Origin: Pseudonocardia oroxyli
Lineage (GTDB): Bacteria; Actinomycetota; Actinomycetes; Mycobacteriales; Pseudonocardiaceae
DNA: 64,000 nt
Assembly: GCF_900102195.1 (NCBI RefSeq)
Contig: NZ_FNBE01000007.1
Coordinates: 203,271-267,270 of the forward strand
Direction of reading: 5' to 3'
The translations under genes were made by a program, and so were the position numbers. The notes beneath the pieces are model-generated. The model ran no database searches. It saw only the letters and a program-made list of their open reading frames with translations, and had not been told where the DNA came from. Below, one piece after another: positions 35,046 to 43,184 of this stretch (its first letter is position 1; every line of letters begins with the position of its first letter).

Positions 35046-36035
35046 TCAGGAGGCCTCCACCTTCGGCATGATGTCGTTCTTGATCCGCTTGAGGTCGTCC
35101 AGCGTCTTGGAGACGGGGACGTCGGCGAACGGCGGCCAGAACATGGGCATCGTCATGCCGGCCTCCTTGTACGCCTTGAGCTTGTCGGTGATCTGGCGCT
35201 CGCTGCCCGCCAGCAGGTTGGTGACCTTGCCCGCGGGTGAGTCGTCCAGGTCGACGTCCGTGATGACCGTCCAGATCATGCTGCTGATCTCGAGGTCGCC
35301 GATCTTGCGCCGGCTGCCGATCGCCTCGAGCTCACGCTCGATCCCGCCGCGCCAGGTGGCGATGTCCTCCGGGGAGTCCTGGATCCCGATCCAGCCCTTG
35401 AGGTCGTACTTGCTGACCCGCTTGGCGGCCCGGGCCGGGTCCTTGAGCCCCGAGAAGAAGATCGGCAGCGGGTCCTGCAGCGGCTTGATGCCGAAGCCGC
35501 AGCTCTCGAAGTCCGCGAACTCCCCGTGGTAGGAGAAGACCTCGTTGTTCCAGATGCCCTGCATCACCTCGATCGTCTCGCGCACGTGCTTGTGCCGCTT
35601 CGGGAAGATGTGCGCGGCGCTCGCGGCGGCGAACTCCTCGGGCATCCAGCCGGACCCGACGCCGACGTTCAGCCGCCCCTTCGAGAGGTGGTCGATCGTG
35701 GCGAGCTCGGTGGCCAGCACGCCCGGCGCGCGGTAGGGCGTGTCGATGATGCTCATGCCGATCCGCACCTTGCTGGTCTTCGCGGCGAGCCACGGGATCA
35801 GCGGGTAGCCCTGGAACCACTGGCCGCGCGAGGACACGGGGAGCGCCTTGGGCAGCCCCTCCATCATCCCGAAGGAGTACTCCATCTCCATGCGGTCCGA
35901 CGACTCCGGGACGACGATCCGGTCGAGCGTCCAGACGGAGTCGAACTCGAGCTCCTCGGCGAGGGCGGTGAGCTCCTCGAGCTCTTGCAACGTCACCTTG
36001 TCGCGGAAGTTCGGCAGGTAGAGGGCGAGTTTCAT
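35046..36035 (-). CDS. Luciferase-like (LLM) F420-dependent oxidoreductase
   Basis: 329 residues. FDSVWTLDRIVVP near residue 31, IDTPYRAPGVLATELATIDH near 96, LNVGVGSGWMPEEFAAA near 120 and PLPIFFSGLKDP near 185. ATG at 36035 overlaps the acyl-CoA synthetase stop by 4 nt (ATGA) and the SDR gene follows by 1 bp, so the three act in one pathway on the same substrate. The substrate is not determinable. Confidence 0.92.
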   Translation of the reverse strand: MKLALYLPNFRDKVTLQELEELTALAEELEFDSVWTLDRIVVPESSDRMEMEYSFGMMEGLPKALPVSSRGQWFQGYPLIPWLAAKTSKVRIGMSIIDTPYRAPGVLATELATIDHLSKGRLNVGVGSGWMPEEFAAASAAHIFPKRHKHVRETIEVMQGIWNNEVFSYHGEFADFESCGFGIKPLQDPLPIFFSGLKDPARAAKRVSKYDLKGWIGIQDSPEDIATWRGGIERELEAIGSRRKIGDLEISSMIWTVITDVDLDDSPAGKVTNLLAGSERQITDKLKAYKEAGMTMPMFWPPFADVPVSKTLDDLKRIKNDIMPKVEAS

Positions 36036-37555
36036 GCGGTGGCCTCCTTGGCCAGCTCGGAGCGGATCTCTGTCTTGAGGACCTTGCCGATGGTGGAACG
36101 TGGGAGATCGGCCCAGATCTCGATCTGTTTGGGCGCCTTGACGCTTCCGATGCGGTCCTTGACGAACGCGGTCAGCTCCGCCACGTCGATGTCGGTGCCC
36201 GGCTGGGGCTGGACCACCGCGACGACCCGTTCGCCCCACTTCTCGTCGGGCAGGCCGATCACCGCGCAGTCCCGGACGCCCGGGTGCACCATCAGGGCCT
36301 GCTCGACCTCGGCGGAGTACACGTTGAACCCGCCGGTGATCACCATGTCCTTGGCCCGGTCCACGATGTAGAGGAACCCGTCGGCGTCCAGGAACCCGAT
36401 GTCGCCGGTGTGGTGCCAGCCGTGTGCCGACGCCTCCGCGGTGGCCTCCGGGTTGCGGTAGTAGCCCGCCATCACCAGCGAGCCGCGCACGCAGATCTCC
36501 CCCCGCTCCCCCCGCGGCACCGGGCGGCCCTCGGGGTCGAGGATCGCGACCGTGACCAGCGGCGAGGGCCGACCGGCCGACGAGAGCCGCGCCTGTGCGA
36601 TCGACCCGTCGGCCAGGCGGTGCTCGGCGGGCGACATCGTGGAGATCATCATGGGCGCCTCGGACTGCCCGAAGAGCTGCGCCATGGGCCCGATGCGGTC
36701 GAGCGCCTCGGCCAGCCGGGCCGCCGACATCGGCGCCGCGCCGTACCAGAAGCACTGCAGCGACGTCAGGTCCGTGCCGTCCAACGCGGGGTGGCCGAGG
36801 ATCATGTAGATCAACGTGGGCGGCAGGAACGTGTGGGTGACCCGATGCCGCTCGATCAGCTCCAGGAACCGCCCGACGTCCGGCTTCGCCATGATCACGA
36901 CCTCGCCGCCGCGCGCCATGATCGGGAAGCAGAGCACTCCGGCGGCGTGCGTCAACGGGGCCTGGGCGAGATAGACCGGGCGCCCCTCGAAGGGGTAGCT
37001 CATCAGCGTGATCGCCGACATCGCCTCGAGGTTGCGGTCGGTGAGCATGACGCCCTTCGGCCGACCGGTGGTCCCCCCGGTGCCGACCAGGGCCACGACG
37101 CCGTCCGGCTGGTCCGCCTCCGCCGCCGGGTCGTCCGCGGCCGCGGCCAGCCACGCGTCGAACTCCGCACCGAGGCGGACCCGGGTCGTGAGCTTCGGGA
37201 GCGTCGGGGCGATCTCGTCGACCAGCCCGTCGAACGCCGGTTGGTGGATCAGGGCGACACAGTCGAACAGGTCCAGCAGCTCGCCGTTCTCCGCCGCCGC
37301 GTTGCGCGGGTTGATCGGGCACCACACCGCGCCCGACCGGGCGATCCCGAACACGCACGAGAACGCCGTCGGATCGTTCGCGGACAGGATCCCGACCTTG
37401 TCCCCCGGGCGTACGCCCGACCGCCGCAGGGCCCGCGCCACGGCGTGGGACAGCGCGACGACCTCGCCGTAGGACAGCGAGTCCCCGTCGAGGGTCAGAC
37501 ACGGCGCGCCGGGATCCAGCGAGGCGCCCTTGTCCAGGTAGAAGGTCAGCGACAT
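36032..37555 (-). CDS. AMP-dependent acyl-CoA synthetase
   Basis: 507 residues. P-loop GTGGTTGRPKGVML near residue 158, HHTGDIGFLDADGFLYIVDR near 375, GGFNVYSAEVEQAL near 402 and the C-terminal catalytic lysine in RSTIGKVLKTEI. It activates a carboxylic acid to its CoA thioester. It is first of the run acyl-CoA synthetase, LLM, SDR, acetoacetate-CoA ligase, LLM, and is divergent from a TetR gene with direct-repeat sites between them. Confidence 0.93.
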   Translation of the reverse strand: MSLTFYLDKGASLDPGAPCLTLDGDSLSYGEVVALSHAVARALRRSGVRPGDKVGILSANDPTAFSCVFGIARSGAVWCPINPRNAAAENGELLDLFDCVALIHQPAFDGLVDEIAPTLPKLTTRVRLGAEFDAWLAAAADDPAAEADQPDGVVALVGTGGTTGRPKGVMLTDRNLEAMSAITLMSYPFEGRPVYLAQAPLTHAAGVLCFPIMARGGEVVIMAKPDVGRFLELIERHRVTHTFLPPTLIYMILGHPALDGTDLTSLQCFWYGAAPMSAARLAEALDRIGPMAQLFGQSEAPMMISTMSPAEHRLADGSIAQARLSSAGRPSPLVTVAILDPEGRPVPRGERGEICVRGSLVMAGYYRNPEATAEASAHGWHHTGDIGFLDADGFLYIVDRAKDMVITGGFNVYSAEVEQALMVHPGVRDCAVIGLPDEKWGERVVAVVQPQPGTDIDVAELTAFVKDRIGSVKAPKQIEIWADLPRSTIGKVLKTEIRSELAKEATA

Positions 37556-37612
37556 CGTCGTCTCTCGATCTTCGAAAGCGTGGTGATGACGGTCACGACC
37601 GTGGCCCGTTCC

Positions 37613-37648
37613 TGGACGATTGTCAAGATTCTCTTGGACGAATGGTCA
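37613..37648. promoter_or_regulatory. Direct repeats in divergent acyl-CoA synthetase/TetR promoter
   Basis: TGGACGATTGTCA (37613-37625) and TGGACGAATGGTCA (37635-37648) are 22 bp apart, about two helical turns. Each contains a GAC-n4/5-GTC dyad. They lie 58-93 bp upstream of the synthetase start and 22-57 bp upstream of the TetR ATG, as expected for TetR operators. Confidence 0.5.
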
Positions 37649-37669
37649 GAAAGTGCCTATCGTCGGGGC

Positions 37670-38287
37670 ATGCCCAGCTCCGCCGCCGCGCGGTTGCGGT
37701 CTCGTGCCGACAAGTTCGAGGACCGCCGCCGAGAGCTCGCCGACGCCGCGCTGCTGACCCTGGCCGACCTCGGCTACGCCCGCACCAGCCTGCGCACGAT
37801 CGCGGACAACACCGCGTTCTCGCACGGCCTGCTGCACTACTACTTCGCCGACAAGAACGAGCTGATCACCTACTGCGTCCGGCAGTACAAGGCGGACTGC
37901 GTGCAGCGCTACGACGGGCTCGTCTCGGCGGCGGCGACGGTCGAGGAGTTGGCGGAGGCCTGCGGTCGCGGGCTCGCCGCAACCCTCGCCGAGGCGCCGC
38001 TGATGCACCGGCTCTGGTACGACCTGCGCACCCAGTCCATGTTCGAGGAGTCCTTCCGGGCGGACGTCGAGGACATCGACGGCGGCCTGCAGGAGATGAT
38101 CTGGCGGCTGGTCGTCGCCTACGCCGAGCTCGGCGGCCGCCGCCCCACCTGCACCCCCTCAGCCGTCTACGCGCTGTTCGACGGGCTGTTCCAGCAGGCC
38201 CTGCTCCGCCACCTCGCGGGCTCGGCCACCGCGCTCGACGAGCTGCGCGTCGGCTGCCAGGAGCTGCTCCCGAAACTCGTCGACTGA
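37670..38287 (+). CDS. TetR family transcriptional regulator
   Basis: 205 residues. The HTH (LRTIADNTAFSHGLLHYYFA) lies at residues 40-60, followed by a helical C-terminus. ATG at 37670. Divergent orientation from the acyl-CoA synthetase operon and the repeats between them indicate that it controls that operon, probably responding to an acyl-CoA. Confidence 0.92.
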   Translation: MPSSAAARLRSRADKFEDRRRELADAALLTLADLGYARTSLRTIADNTAFSHGLLHYYFADKNELITYCVRQYKADCVQRYDGLVSAAATVEELAEACGRGLAATLAEAPLMHRLWYDLRTQSMFEESFRADVEDIDGGLQEMIWRLVVAYAELGGRRPTCTPSAVYALFDGLFQQALLRHLAGSATALDELRVGCQELLPKLVD

Positions 38288-38327
38288 GGCTCGTCGGCCG
38301 GACCGGGGGCCGGCATGCTCGGCGACC

Positions 38328-38750
38328 ATGCAGACCTCGGCGACCATGAAGACCTCGTCGACCGGCCCGGGCCTCGCCGTGGCCGGCAGCACCGGGGTGA
38401 CCGACAGCGTGGCCGTGGCAGGCAGCGTGGGCGTCGGCGGGAGCGTCGCGGTGGCGGGCAGCGTGGCCACCGCGGGCAGCGCCGCGGTCTCCGGCAGCGT
38501 CGCGACGGCAGGCAGCGCCGGGGTCGCGGGCAGCGTCGCGACGGCGGGCAGTGTCCTCGTCCTGGCGAGCGTGCTGACCGTGCTCAGCGTGGGTCTGCTG
38601 AACTGCGTCGCCTGCGTCGGCAGCGTGTTCTGCAGGCGCTGCGTGGCGTGCGTCGGGTGCGTGGGCTGCGTCGACTGTGTGGGCTGCGTCGGTTGCGTGG
38701 GCTGCGTCGGCCTGCGCGGGGCGGTCGGCGTGGTCCGGGAAGCGGCCTAA
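38328..38750 (+). CDS. Hexapeptide-repeat Ser/Cys-rich protein of unknown function
   Basis: 140 residues built almost wholly of hexads. Two N-terminal hexads (MQTSAT, MKTSST) and a GPG break precede 19 uninterrupted hexads at residues 16-129, of the form V-x-V-x-G-S (examples VAVAGS, VGVGGS, VATAGS). From residue 88 the hexads become VGCVGC-like, so Cys falls every third residue and CxxC motifs overlap; there are 11 cysteines. Synonymous codons vary between repeats while residues hold, which argues that it is translated. No family recognised. A beta-solenoid or membrane-inserted glycine-zipper are possible structures. It lies 40 bp after the TetR gene. Confidence 0.6.
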   Translation: MQTSATMKTSSTGPGLAVAGSTGVTDSVAVAGSVGVGGSVAVAGSVATAGSAAVSGSVATAGSAGVAGSVATAGSVLVLASVLTVLSVGLLNCVACVGSVFCRRCVACVGCVGCVDCVGCVGCVGCVGLRGAVGVVREAA

Positions 38751-39625
38751 CCGGCGATCAGCTCGGCCGTCGCCTCCCACAGCCTGCGCTCGCGGGCGCG
38801 GTCCTGGGCGAACGGCTGCACCGGCCGCACCTCGTCCCGCACCACGAAGGCACCGTCGCGCAGACCGGCCCACCGGTCGTCGAGAGCCACGTCGGCGAGC
38901 AGGGGGCCCGAGCGCTCCGGCGTGGAGACCCCGGGGATCCGCGCGATCGCCCGCATGACCGCGCGGAGGCCTGCGGGTGCGTCCCGACCGAGCGCGGTGC
39001 CGGGCATCCAGCCCGGTTCGAACACCGCCACCCCGATCCCGTCGGGAAGGTGTCGCTGCAGCTCGTGGGCGTAGTAGAGGATCGCCAGCTTGGCGTTCGA
39101 GTAGGCGACCCCGGAGTTGGTCAGGCCCGGGCGGGCGAGCTCGACCGGGTCCGCCCACTCGGCGGCGGGCACGTGGAGCAGCCGCCGCCAGACGTTCTCG
39201 TAGTAGGTGTTCGAGCCGAGCAGCACGATCCGGGCGGGGGTGGCGAAGACGTCGGTCAGCGCGCCGATCAGCTGCGCGTGCGCGAGGAAGTTGACGGCGA
39301 AGGTGAGCTCGTAGCCCTCGGCGGAGGCCCGACGGGTGTCGGCCGACATGACGCCCGCGTTCGCCACGAGCGCGCGCAGCGGCCCGGCCGTTCCGGACCC
39401 GATCAGGTCGCGGACGGTCGCGGCCGCCGCCCGGACGTCCGACAGGCGTGCGAGGTCGCAGCCGATCTCGTGGACGCGCGCGCCGAGCGCCCGGGCCTCG
39501 CGGGCGACGGCGGTCAGGTCGGCGCCCGCGCGGCCGACCAGCAGCAGGTCGGTTCCGCGGCGGGCCAGCGCGAGCGCGGCGTGGCGGCCGAGGTTGCGGG
39601 TGGGGCCGGTCAGCAGGACGGTCAT
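38747..39625 (-). CDS. SDR family oxidoreductase (retinol/protochlorophyllide type)
   Basis: 292 residues. Cofactor motif TGPTRNLGRHAALALARRG at 6-24, VANAGVMSADTRR near 88, catalytic Tyr-Lys in VAYSNAKLAIL near 175. The first glycine motif is TGPTRNLG rather than TGxxxGIG, as in some protochlorophyllide reductase-like SDRs. Substrate unknown. It overlaps the end of the hexad-repeat gene by 4 bp and is divergent from an XRE regulator. Confidence 0.9.
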   Translation of the reverse strand: MTVLLTGPTRNLGRHAALALARRGTDLLLVGRAGADLTAVAREARALGARVHEIGCDLARLSDVRAAAATVRDLIGSGTAGPLRALVANAGVMSADTRRASAEGYELTFAVNFLAHAQLIGALTDVFATPARIVLLGSNTYYENVWRRLLHVPAAEWADPVELARPGLTNSGVAYSNAKLAILYYAHELQRHLPDGIGVAVFEPGWMPGTALGRDAPAGLRAVMRAIARIPGVSTPERSGPLLADVALDDRWAGLRDGAFVVRDEVRPVQPFAQDRARERRLWEATAELIAG

Positions 39626-39726
39626 GACCCCACCCTGCGCGGATCGTCGGAGGTCAGGCAGTCGTCCGGTCGTCGTAGGACCGGCAGGACCAGGACAGGC
39701 CGGACGGGCGGGCGCACACTGGCCCC

Positions 39727-40572
39727 GTGACGACGTGGGAGTTCGGGAGCGCGGTGCGCCGGTGGCGCGACCGGGTGTCGCCCGAGGCCGTCGGGCTGCC
39801 CGCCGGCGTGCGGCGGCGGGCCACCGGGCTGCGCCGCGAGGAGCTGGCCGGGCTCGCCGGGATCTCGACCGACTACCTGACCCGGCTCGAGCAGGGCCGG
39901 GCGACGGCTCCGTCGGCGCAGGTCGTGGAGGCGCTGGCCCGCGCGCTGCGCCTCGCCGACGCCGAACGCGGCCTGCTCTACCGACTGGCCGGGCACGCCG
40001 CGCCCGGCCCGGACGTCGTGCCGACGCGGCTGGCCCCCAGCGTCCACCGCCTCGTCGACCGGCTGTCCCACACCCCGGTCGTGGTGTACGACGCGAGCTG
40101 GACCCTGGTGCTCGCCAACGCCCCCTACGACGCGCTCATGGGTGACACCACGACCTGGCGGGGCCTGGAACGCAACGCCGTGTGGCGCAACGTGACCCGC
40201 CGACCGACGCGCGTGCGCCACGACCCCCGGGAACAGGCGGAGCACGAGGTGCGGCTGGTCGCCGACCTGCGCCTGACCGCCTCGCGCTACCCCGCGGACC
40301 GGGCCCTGCGCGCGCTCGTCGCCGAGCTCGTCGCGGGCAGCCCGCGCTTCGCCGAGCTCTGGGCGGCCGACACGCCACCGGCCGTACCCGAGCCCACGCG
40401 CCGCAAGACGATCGACCATCCCTCGGTGGGGCCGCTCACCCTGGACTGCGACACCCTGCTCGTCGCGGGCGACGACCTGCGGATCTCCGTCTACACCGCG
40501 GAACCCGGGACGGCGGACGCCGACCGGTTGGCCCTCGCGCTCGTCCTCGGCACCCAGTCCCTCGCGCCCTGA
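39727..40572 (+). CDS. XRE regulator with MmyB-like ligand domain
   Basis: 281 residues. The XRE HTH covers residues 20-80 (GLRREELAGLAGISTDYLTR, then LEQGRA), and the rest is the MmyB-like domain with YDASWTLVLANAPYDALMG near 119 and NAVWRNV near 152. MmyB-like domains bind fatty acids in Streptomyces proteins. GTG at 39727. Divergent from the SDR gene (101-bp gap), its likely target. Confidence 0.9.
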   Translation: MTTWEFGSAVRRWRDRVSPEAVGLPAGVRRRATGLRREELAGLAGISTDYLTRLEQGRATAPSAQVVEALARALRLADAERGLLYRLAGHAAPGPDVVPTRLAPSVHRLVDRLSHTPVVVYDASWTLVLANAPYDALMGDTTTWRGLERNAVWRNVTRRPTRVRHDPREQAEHEVRLVADLRLTASRYPADRALRALVAELVAGSPRFAELWAADTPPAVPEPTRRKTIDHPSVGPLTLDCDTLLVAGDDLRISVYTAEPGTADADRLALALVLGTQSLAP

Positions 40573-40580
40573 CGGCGCGC

Positions 40581-41765
40581 TCAGGCGGGGCGCGGTCCGC
40601 GGTCCGGCACCCCGGCGTAGTCGGGCAGGTCGATGCCGTTGATCGCGCGGTCGGCCAGGGCCATGAGCGCCTCCATGTCGGGCTCCTCCTCCGGCGCGCC
40701 GCCCAGGATCTGCTGGACGTGCAGCCGACCGATCTCCTGGTTGGCCTCGACGAACGCGCGCATCCGGGCCTCGAAGGCCGCGAACCCCTTCTCCGGGTCC
40801 CACTCGGCCGCGGCCAGCTCCCCGGCCAGCAGGTACGCGCCGACCAGGGCCAGGCCGGTGCCCTGCCCGGACATCGGCGAGGAGCAGAACGCCGCGTCGC
40901 CCACCAGCCCCACCCGGCCGCTCGACCAGCGGTCCATCACCACCTGGGCGACCTGGTCGAGGTAGAAGTCGGGGGTCGCGTCCAGGTGGGACAGGATGCG
41001 CGGGGTCTCCCAGCCGAAGCCCGCCATGCGGTCGCGCAGCAGCCGCTTCTGGGCCTCGACGTCCCGGTGGTCCACCGTGAAGTCCGCCGCCGGGAAGGAG
41101 AGCATCGCGATGGCCCTGGCGGTGTCGCCGACGGGCCGCAGCCCCGCCGAGCGGCCCGCGTCCTGGTAGTCCATCAACCACCGGTCCAGGCCGAACTCGT
41201 TCGGCACGGTGTAGAAGGCGAGCACCATCCCGAGGTGGCGGACGAACCGCTCGCGCGGCCCGAACACCGCCGCGCGCAGCCCCGAGTGCAGGCCGTCCGC
41301 GCCGATCACGAGGTCGACGCGCCGCCGGTCCCCGCCCTCGAACAGGACGTCCACGCCGTCCGCGTCCTGGGTGAGCTCGGCGATCCGGTCCCCGAAGACG
41401 TACTCGACGGTGTCCCGGGTGTCCTCGTAGAGCACCCGCGACAGGTCCCCGCGCAGGATCTCGATCTCGGAGATGTACCCGTCGCCCCCGTCGTCGTCCG
41501 CGCGGAAGGTCTCGAGCACGGTGCCGTCCGCGTCCACCGTGTACGCACCCGCGGTGTCGGTGCAGGCCGCCCGCACCTGCGCGTCCAACCCCATCCGGCG
41601 GATGACCTCCTTGGCCACCCCGCGCGCGTCGACCGCCTGCCCGCCGGGCCGCAGCCGCGGCGCCCGCTCGACGACCGTCACCTCGGCTCCCCGCCGGGAC
41701 AGCCAGTGCGCGAGCGCGGGCCCCGCGATGCTCGCCCCCGCCACCACGATCTCGATCCCGCTCAT
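40581..41765 (-). CDS. FAD-dependent aromatic-ring monooxygenase-like protein
   Basis: 394 residues of the PHBH-type flavin monooxygenase group. GxGxxG-like VVAGASIAGPALAHWLSRRG at 7-26, DLVIGADGLHSGLR near 151 and GRVGLVGDAAFCSSPMSGQG near 285. It hydroxylates an unknown, probably aromatic or polyketide-like, substrate with NAD(P)H. ATG at 41765. Stands alone, convergent with the XRE gene. Confidence 0.9.
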   Translation of the reverse strand: MSGIEIVVAGASIAGPALAHWLSRRGAEVTVVERAPRLRPGGQAVDARGVAKEVIRRMGLDAQVRAACTDTAGAYTVDADGTVLETFRADDDGGDGYISEIEILRGDLSRVLYEDTRDTVEYVFGDRIAELTQDADGVDVLFEGGDRRRVDLVIGADGLHSGLRAAVFGPRERFVRHLGMVLAFYTVPNEFGLDRWLMDYQDAGRSAGLRPVGDTARAIAMLSFPAADFTVDHRDVEAQKRLLRDRMAGFGWETPRILSHLDATPDFYLDQVAQVVMDRWSSGRVGLVGDAAFCSSPMSGQGTGLALVGAYLLAGELAAAEWDPEKGFAAFEARMRAFVEANQEIGRLHVQQILGGAPEEEPDMEALMALADRAINGIDLPDYAGVPDRGPRPA

Positions 41766-41902
41766 TGGCCCTCCTCATCGGCTCGACGAGAGTAGGACCC
41801 CGTTGCGCCCCGCAACTCATCGGTGGGCCGCGCAAGCGCCCGACAAGCCGGGCACAAGGGGGTCCGGACAGCCTGGTCGTCGGTGGGTGGAGGTCACCCG
41901 CG

Positions 41903-41943
41903 CGCGGAACGCCCGCGCTGTTGCAGCGCGCGGGCGTTCCGCG
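41903..41943. terminator. Strong GC hairpin in promoter-side gap
   Basis: CGCGGAACGCCCGCG (41903-41917) and its exact complement (41929-41943) form a 15-bp stem. It lies in the 256-bp gap between the divergent flavin monooxygenase and DinB genes, so it is not downstream of either. No other signal was seen in that gap. Confidence 0.45.
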
Positions 41944-42021
41944 TGAGGAAAGCGGACAGGAACTGACCGCTGGGTCCGGCAGGGTCGTCTCCGTCAGCAC
42001 GGCACAGCCCAGGAGGCACCC

Positions 42022-42615
42022 ATGTACGCACCCGCCCGGCACGACGAGGTCACCGGTCTCGTGAACTACGTCGACGAGCAGCTCACGGCCCTGCGGGCCG
42101 CCGCGTTCGGTCTCACCGAGGAGCAGGCGCGCGCGACGCCCTGCCGCAGCACGCTGTCCGTCGGGGGGCTCGTCAAGCACGCGGCCTGGTGCATCCGGGG
42201 CGCGTTGACCCGGCTGGCGACCGAGGTCACCGAGCAGCCCTTCGACGCCGCGGCGTTCGCCGAGTTCAACGACAGCTTCGTCGTCCGCGACGACGAGACG
42301 GTCGCGGACACGCTCGAGGAGTTCGACCGGCTCCGGGCCGAGCTGCTGGCCGCGATCGCGAAGAGCGACCCGTCGGCGGTGACGGTCGCCCCGCCCGCCC
42401 CGTGGCACGGGATCCTCGACGCCCGCCCCATCCACACCCGCTACTACCTGGTGCACCTCGTGGAGGAGTGGGCGCGCCACGCCGGTCACGCGGACATCCT
42501 CCGCGAGCAGATCGACGGGGTCTCGGTCCCGACGCTCGCCCTCACCCTGGCCGGGATGCCCGCGAGCGACTTCTTCACCCCCTACGAGCCCACCCCCGGC
42601 ACGCTGCTGGCGTGA
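42022..42615 (+). CDS. DinB-superfamily protein (DUF664-like)
   Basis: A 197-residue four-helix-bundle protein with the putative metal histidines in GGLVKHAAWC near residue 53 and VHLVEEWARHAGHADILREQ near 146. Related actinobacterial proteins include mycothiol- or bacillithiol-dependent enzymes; activity here is unknown. ATG at 42022 with AGGAGG upstream (around 42010). Confidence 0.87.
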   Translation: MYAPARHDEVTGLVNYVDEQLTALRAAAFGLTEEQARATPCRSTLSVGGLVKHAAWCIRGALTRLATEVTEQPFDAAAFAEFNDSFVVRDDETVADTLEEFDRLRAELLAAIAKSDPSAVTVAPPAPWHGILDARPIHTRYYLVHLVEEWARHAGHADILREQIDGVSVPTLALTLAGMPASDFFTPYEPTPGTLLA

Positions 42616-42628
42616 GGACGCGCGCCGC

Positions 42629-42844
42629 TCAGGCGCGCCGCGCGACCGGGCGACAGATGCAGCCGCGGTCGTGCGAGTGGGCGAACGTGGCGTCGCAGAA
42701 GCGAGCGTCCAGCGCGCCGTGCTCGGCCCACGGGTGCGGGCACGCCCGACACCGTCCCTCGTCCGCCCGGCCGGTCGGCTCGGCGGACGTCGACGGCGCC
42801 GGGTCCACCGCGGCGGGGGCGGCGGAGCCGTTCACCCCGCTCAT
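42629..42844 (-). CDS. Small Cys/His-rich putative metal-binding protein
   Basis: 71 residues from ATG 42844. After a Pro/Ala/Ser-rich N-terminus, RCRACPHPWAEH, RFCDA and RGCIC provide Cys at 32, 35, 50, 62 and 64 and several His, a plausible zinc site. ATG overlaps the stop of the 52-residue gene upstream (ATGA). Function unknown. Confidence 0.7.
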   Translation of the reverse strand: MSGVNGSAAPAAVDPAPSTSAEPTGRADEGRCRACPHPWAEHGALDARFCDATFAHSHDRGCICRPVARRA

Positions 42845-42999
42845 CGGATGATCTCGGGAATGTGGTCGAGCGCGGCGAGCACGCGGACGGCCAGGACGCG
42901 CGCAGCGTCCTCGGACAGGTCCGAGCCCGCCCGGATCGCACTGACGACCATGGCGAGCCTGCGGTCGTAGCCGGTGATGACGAGCGGGGCCGACGTCAT
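42841..42999 (-). CDS. 52-residue protein of unknown function
   Basis: ATG at 42999 (MTSAPLVITGYDRRLAMV) encodes a short helical protein rich in Ala, Val and Arg. It is coupled to the Cys/His-rich gene by a 4-nt overlap. The longer frame reading to 43209 runs into arginine-rich antisense sequence and is not favoured. Divergent from the CHASE3 gene. Confidence 0.6.
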   Translation of the reverse strand: MTSAPLVITGYDRRLAMVVSAIRAGSDLSEDAARVLAVRVLAALDHIPEIIR

Positions 43000-43184
43000 G
43001 TCGGTACATCCGTCCCCCGAGCGCGGCGGCTCGGACTGGGCGATCTCCGGAGACGACGCGGGCCGAACGCCCACATGCTGCAATGCTCCCGGTGTCGCGG
43101 ACCCTACTCGCCGCGCCGGGCACCCGCGCACCTCGGCGACGCGTTGCGGGTGCCGCCGCGACCCGACCTCCGTACGCTGCCGAC

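Noticed and set aside
38390..38720. Tandem repeats considered as a CRISPR-like array
   Set aside because: The 18-nt and 9-nt repeats have no spacers, and no cas genes are near.
37866..39158. Minus-strand reading of the hexad region as DAAH-like repeats
   Set aside because: The plus frame keeps residues while codons vary synonymously and has proper start and stop; the minus frame has no start near the repeats and runs through neighbouring genes.
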